Notes under the pieces: generated by a model
Database searches by the model: none
Seen by the model: the letters and a program-made list of their open reading frames with translations, nothing else
Told to the model about the DNA's origin: nothing
Part shown: in pieces, positions 55,526 to 64,000 of the stretch
Layout: every line of letters begins with the position of its first letter
Position numbering within the stretch: the first letter of the stretch is position 1
From: Diplolepis rosae
Taxonomy: Eukaryota > Arthropoda > Insecta > Hymenoptera > Diplolepididae
Reading direction: 5' to 3'
Length of the DNA: 64,000 nucleotides
NCBI GenBank assembly: GCA_030998225.1
Contig: JAPYXD010000466.1
Location: 1,219,001 to 1,283,000 of the forward strand
Translations under genes and position numbers: made by a program

Positions 55526-57198
55526 GTCAAATGCCTGTTTTAGCACACTATTAGAAAAAAACTTCAATTAATTTAGTTGAAGTTTTGTTTAATTATAGTT
55601 ACTGAAAGTATCTTTAACCAAAAATGAATTAATTTCTAACCAAATTGAATTAATTTTCAATTAATTTTGCCCAAGTATTGGCCCGATCTTAAATTTCCTA
55701 TTGGGTAATGAATTTAAACCATAGTAAATCCTTATTTGAACATCGTTTTATCATTAACCAAACACTCTAACCAATGTCTGTTAAAACTATTTATCCAAGT
55801 GCAGATCAGTACTGCATAATACGTCTCTATAATACAAGATTGGCCAGGCTAGTTCAGTACTGTATTAATAATATAAAAGTAACAATAGAAAAATAATAAA
55901 ATTTAAAATAATACCAATGGAGGATGATCCTCGAATTGCTTTTATAGTGAGATTCTTATTGTGGCTTGCGCGTAAAGTTCGCATCAACTTGCGGTCCGGA
56001 ATTTTTCAAAACACTATGCACGCGTGGTTTGCACGATCCTGCATATTTGCGAAAGACCGATTCACGCAGGCATCAATGTTAACTGCATAACTACGTATGA
56101 CCAATGGAGCGATGTAGAGCCGATTATATCTGGCAGGCCACAAAGCCATTTTCGAGTGACCACAATGCATGCTGCAGAAAACATGTACGCACGCCTATTC
56201 ACCAAGCCTCGACGCTTTGCAATATGCGCTTACGTGCCCTCAGAAAATTCACTCTAACCGCACTTATTAAGATGTTGTTGTTGGAATTTGAAGTATTTTT
56301 AGGAACGTTGTCTGAAACTCATTCTTCGGGAACGCACCATCTAAGGAAATACTGTTTCTAGAAAAACTGGGAAATCCTCCAATCAGCTTCTTCCTTCCAG
56401 GAAATAAGTTAGTTTTATGTATATATATGCAGTTACGCGCAAGAACTTGTCCTGAGAGATAAAATAGGAGGCAAAAGCAGAAGAGGAATCGTAGTTAGAA
56501 ATTAGACAGGCTGTTTTCTTTATATAAACCTTTTTGAAGTCTGTCCTCTTAGAGTATCTACAAAATTATTTCGAGATGAAAAAAAAGGATTTACAATTAA
56601 CCGCTTACAATGCAACGAAGCATAAAGTATCACTCTTTTATCGACCGTCTTAAAGTCGTTTTATCACAATATTCTATTTCCAATAATATCCCACTAATTT
56701 TAAAAATATGCACAACTCAAATAGGTGCCAAGAATATATTCTTGAATTAAGTGGGAGTGCGTCTAAAAACATTTTTAAAAATTACTAATTTGTTTGTAGG
56801 AACATATGTACTTTTAATATGTAACTATAAATTGACCTCATTCCCTATGTTGATGTTTTCAATTCGAATATTCATTTAAGGGGTCATTCTAGTTTAGGCA
56901 CTTGAAAAAAGGCTAATTTTATGAATTTTTTTAGAGGTTGTTATTATAATGATTGATATAAAACTTGTTGGGCTTAATAAATACACTTATAAATTAAATT
57001 TATAATTTATTTTCTTTTTTTTCTATACTCTTTTTCTATTAGGTGTAATATAACTTTTCATCCGCCATTTTTCCCAAAATTTGAGACTTTATTCCTAAAA
57101 AGTGATTACCTATCATACTTTTGAACATTTCATTAATTTGTTTCGTATCTTAGACTTAGGAAAAGAGTTCGGGACTTTTTCATGAAAAAAATTTTTTT
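55526..57198. other. Intergenic sequence, no gene recognised
   Basis: A small palindrome (AACTTCAATTAATTTAGTTG...) lies near 55560-55586. A less AT-rich block at 55960-56260 has overlapping ORFs in two frames but no known motif. Confidence 0.35.
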
Positions 57199-57752
57199 CA
57201 TAGCGCCTCCTTTGAAAATCCGATTTTCAGTACCTGTAGAGCGGGTTGAAACTACGATTTTCAACCCTAGGGTTGAAAGTCGCTGTTTCAACCCGCTCCA
57301 CAGTTACAGCCAATCAGATTCTCAAAAGAGTTGCTATGAAAAATAGTATACATTACTCGAAACAAAACACAGCGAAAGCATTTCGTGTGATTGCAGCCCT
57401 CGTTTCACTCGGGCAGAGCAAACTTCACACTCATGCAATCGCTCTGTTTCGCCCCTTGTAATGTAATATACTATTTCATAGCGCCTCCTTTGAAAATCCG
57501 ATTTTCGGTACCTGTAGAGCGGGTTGAAACTATGATTTTCAACCCTAGGGTTGGAAGTCGCTGTTTCAACCCGCTCCACAGTTACAGCCAATCAGATTCT
57601 CAAAAGAGTTGCTATGAAAAATAGTATACATTACTCGAAACAAAACACAGCGAAAGCATTTCGTGTGATTGCAGCCCTCGTTTCACTCGGGCAGCAAATT
57701 TCACACTCATACAATCGCTCTGTTTCGCCCCTTGTAATGTAATATACTATTG
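57199..57752 (+). repeat. Tandem duplicate of a MITE-like unit of about 278 bp
   Basis: Two nearly identical units, 57199-57477 and 57478-57752, each start ATAGCGCCTCCTTTGAAAAT and end CCCCTTGTAATGTAATATAC. Each contains a hairpin AGCGGGTTGAAAC...GTTTCAACCCGCT around the palindrome CAACCCTAGGGTTG. Confidence 0.92.
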
Positions 57753-57940
57753 TATAGTGGTACCCGTACAGAAATTTCAGTGTGATGACCTCCTGGCCCT
57801 AATGAGGTAAAATAAGGTCTTGATGAGGCGATCACGCTAGCACCTGATGAGAAATGAAACGCCTAACCTGATCAGAGCCACAAGGTTATAAACAATAAAA
57901 TCAGAAATGGACAATTTGTTGAAACTCGTTCATTAAAAGA

Positions 57941-58010
57941 CAATCGAATCCCAACGCAGTCGAAAGCGTCTTTTTTTCCACAGAAAGATTTTAAAATTCT
58001 TCAAATATTA
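57941..58010 (+). repeat. tRNA-derived SINE copy, 5' truncated
   Basis: Begins at the end of the B box (AATCGAATCCCAACGCAGTC), then GAAAGCGTC, a T-run and CCACAGAAAGATTTTAAAAT. Confidence 0.85.
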
Positions 58011-59078
58011 ATAGTATCTTTATAGCTTATGTAAATGTACCTTTTGGACTGATTCATTGCATAACTAAGGAATGGTAACAATGTAACTGTGTTTTCGAAC
58101 ACGTAACATGCTCTAAACTTATGGAATTTGTTAATAAATTTGCTTGACTTTTATTGTACTTCTCTTCACTTCATCAAACCCCCAAATTGAAATTAGACAC
58201 CACAATAACATCGATGTGACTGATTTTATAAGTAACCCTCCCTGGTCCTCATCGGGACCGCAAAATTTGCCTCACTACGGCCTAAAGTGGCCAACGTCAT
58301 CGAATAAAGTTTTTTAGTTTGGTTACAGGAGGCCATTCTGAAACAATCACCATAAAAATACAATTCCTTGTCTTTAGACGATTTATTACTCTAGGTGCTT
58401 GATGAAATAAAATAAAATAAGCACAACTGCTTATATAATATCATGTAGGATGAACCATATTGATAGCTAGAGTGGACGAACGCCTAAAGCACTGCCGCAT
58501 GTTACCGCAGTCTGACATAAAACTAACTACTATAGAAAGTAGGTACATCTCTTTCTATCTCCCCTTTTCAACCAAATAGCCTGAGATGTTGTTATTGTAA
58601 GTTCAAGTTTCACCACAAATATGTACTAATAGGGTTGCCGTTTACAGTATAATTATACCTAAAAAGTAGAATTCTCGAGAGTTAAGTGAGTGGCTGCCAT
58701 ACTCAAATATACAGCAAAATTCAGAAACTCTCTATTATCGATTGAATGCTCTTACCTACTATTACTAAGTAATTAATTAAATTGATTAATCCATGCTGAA
58801 TTCGTTCCAAACACATAAAAAATAATTCAGTAGGAAAGCCACTAACGAGGAAAAAATCTACTGACGTGGTAACATTGGTTTATACCAAGAGTGTTAAGGG
58901 GTTATACGCAGTCAGGATTTTAAAAAAAAACGATATTTTAAAATTTCATTTTCGTAATGTATATATATTCAAGTTTATACACACAAAACTTTATGTCAAT
59001 CCGACAAATATTCTCGGAATTACGCTTACATTTGTAGAGACGCCTCGGAGTGCTTGAAAGTAAACAGAAAAGATCATT
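58011..59078. other. Intergenic sequence, nothing recognised
   Basis: No convincing coding sequence or repeat. 59036-59050 (GAGACGCCTCGGAGT) resembles the flank of the Kolobok-like coding fragment at 6793. Confidence 0.4.
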
Positions 59079-59292
59079 AGCCATTACCAGAAGATGTTAC
59101 TGAGGCTGTGCGTCCAATCTACACAGATATCAGCAATGGCAAATTATTAGAAAAATGTGTCGGCGGCTTCAAACAGAATAATAAAGGAAGTTAGAATCAG
59201 CTAATTTGGAAAATCACTCCAAAAATCGGCCCGTGCGGTTCAAAAATGGTTGAAATGGCTGTATACATCGCTGCCTGTGTATTCAACGAAGG
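59079..59292 (+). pseudogene. Second Kolobok/Mutator-like transposase fragment
   Basis: The plus strand encodes LPEDVTEAVRPIYTDISNGK, LLEKCVGGFKQNNKGS, a stop, then NQLIWKITPKIGPCGSKMVE and MAVYIAACVFNEG. The last part aligns with AAFTAACIFNEGF at 6830-7183, so both are pieces of the same protein family, and this one preserves more of the upstream region. The reading ends after FNEG at a GTACTG donor-like site, and the C-terminal tail is absent. No inverted ends or TTAA were identified here. Confidence 0.72.
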
Positions 59293-59469
59293 TACTGTAT
59301 CACTTTTATATTATATTTTCTTGTGTTCTCAAAAAATGTTTATGTATAATTTTATGTAAATTTTCTCACTTTCTATTATTCACACAATACCAAAGTTGTA
59401 CTCAAAAATAGGACTCATATGCGCAATATTTACTAGTTACTTTTTTCATATTTTAGAAATAAATATCAT

Positions 59470-59545
59470 TGATGTGGACTCCAATCAGATTCGAGACGGT
59501 TGATTAAAACTACAGTTCATTTTCATTTATGGACCCTAAACCCAA
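59470..59545 (+). repeat. Hammerhead-like repeat, family 1, decayed copy
   Basis: Reads CATTGATGTGGACTCCAATC, then AGATTCGAGACGGTTG and finally ATGGACCCTAAACCCAATCA, in the same order as the 48210 copy. The core is mutated (TGATGT, CGAGAC). Confidence 0.6.
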
Positions 59546-59611
59546 TCAACCAACATAAAAATATTATTATTGAGGGTCGAAATAATTTCTGTTTTTTAAA
59601 TATTAGATAAT

Positions 59612-59690
59612 TTCCAACTTGCCCATATATCCCAACTTTGTTCAAAAGTTGAGTAAAGTAACTCAAACTATTTTTATCCGTGTACAAACG
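59612..59690 (-). repeat. Solo end of the 42784-45595 element family
   Basis: AACTTGCCCATATATCCCAA, AAAAGTTGAGTAAAGTAACT and CAAACTATTTTTATCCGTGT match the right end at 45510-45595. Confidence 0.75.
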
Positions 59691-60774
59691 TCATATTGGA
59701 TTTGCCAATTTGATTTTTGCAATACGTCATATAGCTTCTCAATGTTCCTTTTATTAGTTCGCCATATTAAATTGTCAAAGGCGCCCATCAATTTTTGAAA
59801 CTAGATGAAATTTACAAAATATTAAGCCCAAACACGATTGTTTATAGTTTTCACATATTTTGGGCAGCATGGGGTGTCCGGTTGAAAAATAATGGCCCAT
59901 ATACATCGAAATTGATTTAAGATTGAAAATTAGAACTTTGACTCACTACATAGACAGAAACTTTTTCAAATCAAACAAATGTTTTTTTTATATTTTGATT
60001 TCTTATGTCAAAGAAATTTTTATTTTATTTTACGTGAATTTAGATTACACAAACATAATTTCCTGTAAAAAACCTATGAAAATATATCAAAGAGAGAAAA
60101 TTTGTTGCGTTTACATATACACTCTAGATTCCCTATAACGAGATTCCCTGTAACGAAATCTCTCTTTAACGAGCGCGTCACGCCTCCTTATAACGAGTAG
60201 ACGATCTACCCCTCTTCCCCCACTACTACGGAATGAAGCGCGCTCGAATTTGAAAAAGTAATCAATGAGTTTGATGGCTTTTATCACAAATTAATGAGAA
60301 AATTATTGGTCAATTATTGAAAAATTACTTGATAGTGCAATTTTACAGTATTTGAAATAAAAAAGTTTATATTTAATTTTTCCAATCTGGAGTTTTCAAT
60401 ATTTTGAAGTAAAGTCGGTTATCGAACATTAAAATTGCATAAGTTTTTTTGGAAATTTTGATATTTCACACATTACTGTAGATAACTAAAATTCTCCCTT
60501 TTTAAACAATATGTGTAAAAAATTTATATAATTACAATTAATCAGTATGTATAATTCTGCGCAGTTTATTATTGTGTTACATGTGTTTCGAAACGCATTT
60601 TTTATAAATGAAAACCAACAGCAACATTTTAACATTTATAGTACTGTTTATTACATTAAAAGTTTGAATAACAATGAAATTGTGTTAGAAAAATACTTTC
60701 CATCAACACCGTGAAAAAATATGTAACGGTACATTTTTCCACTTTTGAGAAACAATATTGTACTATTGAAAGTA

Positions 60775-61241
60775 CTCTGGCGTATGTATCGGATAGGAAT
60801 TAATTCCAAACTAATCAGAACTATTCCGATTCACTCCGATATTTGTATCCGAGACAATGTGAATCATTCTGAACCAATCCGAAAAACGTTTTGTGACTCG
60901 TCTGATGAAATATGGTATAAAAATCGATCCGACCTAATCCGATTTAATCCGAGGCAACTATCCGAATGAATCCGAACCAATCTGAAACCAAGTTTTCAAT
61001 CGAAGTCAATCCCAATAAATCCGAGCTCGGATTAATTTGGATTGAAAACTTGGTTTTTGATCGGTTCGGATTTAGTCGGATTAGGTCGGATCGATTTTTT
61101 ACCACTTTTCATCAGACGAGTCACAAAACGTTTTCAGATTGGTTCGGAATGATTTGCATTGGCTCGGATACAGATATCGGAATGAATCGGAATAGTTCTG
61201 ATTGGCTCGGAATGAATTCCTATCCGATACTTTCGCCAGGG
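60775..61241. mobile_element. 467-bp near-complete palindrome (foldback MITE)
   Basis: The left arm from C(T/C)CTGGCG and GTATCGGATAGGAATT is mirrored to the right end, with the centre at CCGAGCTCGG (about 61020-61029). TA flanks both ends (60773-60774 and 61242-61243). The arms are packed with AATCCGA/TCGGATT motifs. ORFs here are incidental. Confidence 0.9.
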
Positions 61242-61287
61242 TACATGTTCAGTCTTTTTAATGTCGAAAACGTTTATTAAAAATAAA

Positions 61288-62793
61288 TTACGGAGAAAGA
61301 AATGCATTGAGGGCAATATTTCGAGCCTTCAAAAATACTTGTCGCTCTTCATCGGTGAATTGGTCGATTTCCCTGGTCCAATCGACTAAACCTTGTGCCA
61401 TATTCACGATATTTTTGTTCGTTCGGCTCACATTTGGACTTGTCTCAACTTCCTCGTCTTCTTCCATGTCATTGGAGTTTGAACTTTGAAGACAATCTCG
61501 ATCAATTGGCAAGTCCAGTCCAGCGTAGGTGTTTAAAAGCTGATTGTCAGTCATGACTTCAAAAGCAGGCTTTTCGCCTTCGTCTTCGAGCCACTCGATA
61601 ACGGTAGCTGCTAAACAAACTTCTCCGCCAGGAACGCGATTGAGCAGGGAGGTCAATTCGGTGTTGGAAGGACAATTACTAAGAGAATCGGGCAAATGAT
61701 TCGGTAGAAGCTTCTTCCAAATGTTGCGAAGAGTACTCTGTGTCAACGCGCCCCACGATTCCCTCAAAACAAACATGCAGTTCAAAATCGACCATTTTTT
61801 AACAGATTGGACAAATTCTGCATTTTTTTTTGTGATCGCGAGATAGCATTTCGTACAAGAATCCCGTTTTGTAACGACGTTTTAGCGCCAAAATGATACC
61901 CTGGTCCATCGGTTGCACCAAGCTCGTGACGTTCGGTGGAAGGTACATCACTCGGCCATTCGGATCAATCTCGTTCAATTCCTCCTCAGATGGATGCGTT
62001 AGAGCATTATCAAGTAACAACAGAATCCTGAAAATTATATTACGTATTATTATTTCATGTTAATTGATTTTATTATTGTCTTGTTGTTGTTTTTGAATCT
62101 AATTTTTATTTATTTTTTTTAATGTAATAATCGTTGATTTCTTATTGTTTATAATTTTAAATATGAATAAGATTTTGTAATTGTCTTTCATTTTCTTGTT
62201 ATTCATTATTCTTGATTCTGTTATTGTTGATTATTTATTGTTTTTAATTTTATCATTGTGATTTCGTTATTGTTTTTGACTTTATCATTATTTATTTATT
62301 CTGGTAATATTATTGTTGATTTGTTATTGTTCTTGTTTTCATTACTGTGATTTTGTTAATTTAAAAAAAATTTTATTGTGGTAATTTATTCCTTTAAATT
62401 TAACTATTTTCATTTGTAAATTTTTTTTGAATTTTGTTATTGATTTTCTTACTAACTTGCATTTTATAATTACTTTGAATTAATTTTTAACTTCAATACT
62501 GTTATTTATTTTTATTCTGAATTTATTGTTTTGATTGTTCGTTTAACTAAGAATGCATATTGTAAGATGTATACCGTTTATCAGGCTTAGTTTTCCTGAC
62601 GTTCATCAAAAAGACGTTTTTGAACCAATGCATAAAGGTTTCTTTCGACATCCACGCTTTTTTTTTGGTTAATGTAATCAATAGGGAGCTCCCGATTTCC
62701 AAGGGAATGGAAGCATCTTGGCTTTTTCGCTTTGCCGATTATCATCAAGGGGATTGCGTGAGTTCCAGTTGCTGAAAATATTAAAAAATACAC
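61288..62793 (-). pseudogene. pogo/Tigger (CENP-B/jerky-like DDE_1) transposase, partial
   Basis: On the minus strand the exon ending at 62575 encodes ATGTHAIPLMIIGKAKKPRC, LPIDYINQKK, a frame change at an 8-T run (62660-62667), then KETFMHWFKNVFLMNVRKT. An intron, 62574-62028 (GTATAC...TTTTCAG), follows. The next exon gives ILLLLDNALTHPSEE (second catalytic D in L-L-D-N), VMYLPPNVTSLVQPMDQG and LALKRRYKTGF, then a frame change at a 9-T run (61823-61831). The C-terminal region (WGALTQSTLRNIWKKLLP, an acidic linker with EEDEEVE, TDEERQVFLKAR) ends at 61288. Exon phases match exactly across the intron. The N-terminal CENP-B-type DNA-binding region and the first catalytic D are absent, so the element is non-autonomous. 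Confidence 0.85.
62028..62574 (-). other. Predicted intron in the Tigger-like transposase
   Basis: Donor CG|GTATAC at 62574 and acceptor TTTTCAG|GATTC at 62028 join in phase to continue the conserved LLLLDN motif. The 547 bp between are very T-rich on the minus-strand complement (TTATTGTTTTT repeats on plus). A further acceptor-like TTTAATATTTTCAG precedes the ATGTHA exon near 62776. Confidence 0.7.
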
Positions 62794-63087
62794 CTGATAT
62801 AACCATAGATATTTTTATTATTATATTATTATATTTTTAGTATTTTGAGTACATACCGTCAAATAAGTTAATTCTATGATAAATACGCACAGAAATCTTT
62901 TTTATACGTTTTTAACTATGTAAATAAATTATTCACATAGCCTCACTGACAGACTGACTGCGCGCATTATATATTGCGCATAACAGCGCGTTGCAACAAG
63001 TAGGATATGGAGGCGATCCCTCTCGCGCTCGTTACAGAGAGGTCTCCGATGCTCGAGCTTCTCGTTACAGGGAATCTCTCGAGTGTA

Positions 63088-63494
63088 CTGATTTTACTGA
63101 TATGCATTTATTGAAGTTACTACACTCATATTAGAAGTGAAATTTCTAGCGGCAATGGGGTTCAGACCTAATTCTATCTATTTAACCGCATATTATACAC
63201 CTCTAGGTCGATATATAGAAATATATAATTAATATTGTCCTGGTTGCAAAACAAATTGTTCGAATAGAGATATGCTCAGCTTCCGGCTATGTTTTACGGG
63301 TTTTAATGTCACGTAGCAAAAAAATCCGTAAAAAATGTATCCTGTTCTATTTGAAAAAACTGACTTTCAGTCTAAATAGGGTGGTTTGAGACACTGTATT
63401 TTTTCATGGACACTGGAAAGAAAATAACAATGTTCAGTAAAAAGTATCGTCGATAGCTCCAATGTTAAATGATCTGAAGTAATGCAATCAAATA
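63088..63494. other. Intergenic spacer, nothing recognised
   Basis: No ORF or repeat identified between the Tigger element and the mariner stub. Confidence 0.4.
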
Positions 63495-63650
63495 AAGGGT
63501 GATTCAATACGAGGTACTTTTTTCAATAGGAATTCTCGGGCATATCACGCGTGACAATTTTCATGTCCATATGACATTTGTGTTCGGTATTCATTGACAT
63601 TTCACCATGAATAGACTTACGCCTGAACAACGTTTACAAATTGCAACGCC
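63495..63650 (+). pseudogene. 5' stub of a Tc1/mariner-type transposon (end plus start codon region)
   Basis: An AAAGGGTGATTCAATACGAG terminus is followed about 110 bp later by ATG at 63607 and MNRLTPEQRLQIA. This is the typical first helix of the DUF4817/maT-like transposases, related to 32300-31770. Similarity then stops abruptly at about 63646. Confidence 0.65.
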
Positions 63651-63834
63651 GGATTCCATAATCGACGGAGCGCGTGGCCTAGTAAGCAAAAATGCGCGAA
63701 CTTTTTTTTCATTTAAATAAAAAATTCGGAAAAATGATCAAAAAGTCATTTTGAAATTTGAAATCACTACAACCGCAAGGCAGTGCCACTAGGCGATATA
63801 AGGAGGTCTTCCTGTAGAGAAGGAGATGTCGCAC

Positions 63835-64000
63835 GCCTGTGTAGCTCAGTGGTCAGAGCAGTGGACTCACAATCGAAAGACCTGGGCTCGAATCCCAGCG
63901 CAGTCGAAAGCGTCTTTTTCCATAGAAAGATTTCAAATTCTTTAAAATTTGAATTTAATTTGCATTTATTTGCGATATAAGAGTTTGAAACTGTCTACGA
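63835..64000 (+). repeat. tRNA-derived SINE, best copy, runs off the window
   Basis: 63835-63905 folds as a tRNA-like cloverleaf. The acceptor arms GCCTGTG and CGCAGTC pair at six of seven positions. The D arm is GCTC/GAGC with A-box TAGCTCAGTGG. The anticodon loop is CTCACAA (anticodon CAC, Val-like) on a weakened stem. The T arm CTGGG-CTCGAAT-CCCAG contains the B box. A GAAAGCGTC block, a T-run (63914-63918), CCATAGAAAGATT and a GATATAAGAG...TGTCTACGA tail follow, as in 16393-16513. The weak anticodon stem and the shared tail argue against a functional tRNA gene. Confidence 0.85.

Larger units (their letters stand above)
60120..63085 (-). mobile_element. pogo/Tigger-type DNA transposon, N-terminally deleted
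   Basis: Ends CACTCTAGATTCCCTATAAC (60120) and, inverted, CACTCGAGAGATTCCCTGTA (63085) are flanked by TA (60118-60119 and 63086-63087). Repeats of CCCTGTAACGAG lie just inside both ends. The 2966-bp element carries a minus-strand Tigger-like transposase and a nested 467-bp palindrome (60775-61241). Confidence 0.9.

Noticed and set aside
56024..56361. Two overlapping plus-strand ORFs
   Set aside because: Overlap in different frames with no recognisable motif; left as intergenic.
60745..61316. ORFs across 60745-61316 on both strands
   Set aside because: They read through the 467-bp palindrome and mirror each other; not genes.
63835..63905. Functional tRNA-Val(CAC) gene
   Set aside because: The anticodon stem is only partly paired and the sequence is shared with several truncated dispersed copies and a common tail, so it is a SINE head.

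Overview
This window looks like arthropod, most likely insect, nuclear DNA. It is strongly AT-rich, has no bacterial operon structure, and is almost entirely transposable elements (TEs) typical of insects: mariner, pogo/Tigger, a Kolobok-like element, hAT, copia, gypsy and a tRNA-headed SINE. I found no convincing intact host gene, no rRNA and no CRISPR array. Family names rest on recognised protein motifs; no database search was run.

Layout. 1-2495: minus-strand copia retrotransposon (5' LTR, primer-binding site, gag, protease, integrase) running off the left edge. 2500-4952: decayed minus-strand gypsy-type gag split by a 914-bp mariner. 5377-8981: a 3.6-kb DNA transposon with long inverted ends, itself invaded by a Kolobok-like element (6660-7764) with TTAA duplications. 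8984-11217: a tandemly duplicated small ORF, one copy cut by a 1.44-kb TA-flanked element (9025-10464). 11218-11990: degenerate tandem repeats. 12424-14852: a second DDE transposon carcass. 14853-31250: mostly AT-rich sequence with dispersed non-autonomous repeats (inverted SINE pair, GC-rich hairpin cluster, two copies of a 530-570 bp family).

31290-34310 holds mariner, DUF4817-type and gypsy reverse-transcriptase fragments. 34362-37930 holds foldback elements. 41128-50830 is a layered region: a hAT coding remnant appears split by about 8 kb of satellite-like DNA, a TIR element, a gypsy 5' end, palindromic arrays, and an 808-bp retro-inserted element with two inverted hammerhead-like motifs. 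52876-58010 holds further repeat copies. 60120-63085 is a pogo/Tigger element with a frame-supported intron and a nested 467-bp palindrome. The window closes with a mariner 5' stub and the best SINE copy.

The interest lies in the nesting order, visible through target-site duplications and recoverable reading frames, and in several structured non-coding repeats: hammerhead-like cores, hairpin arrays and a tRNA-like head followed by a T-run. No set of genes works together as a host pathway.
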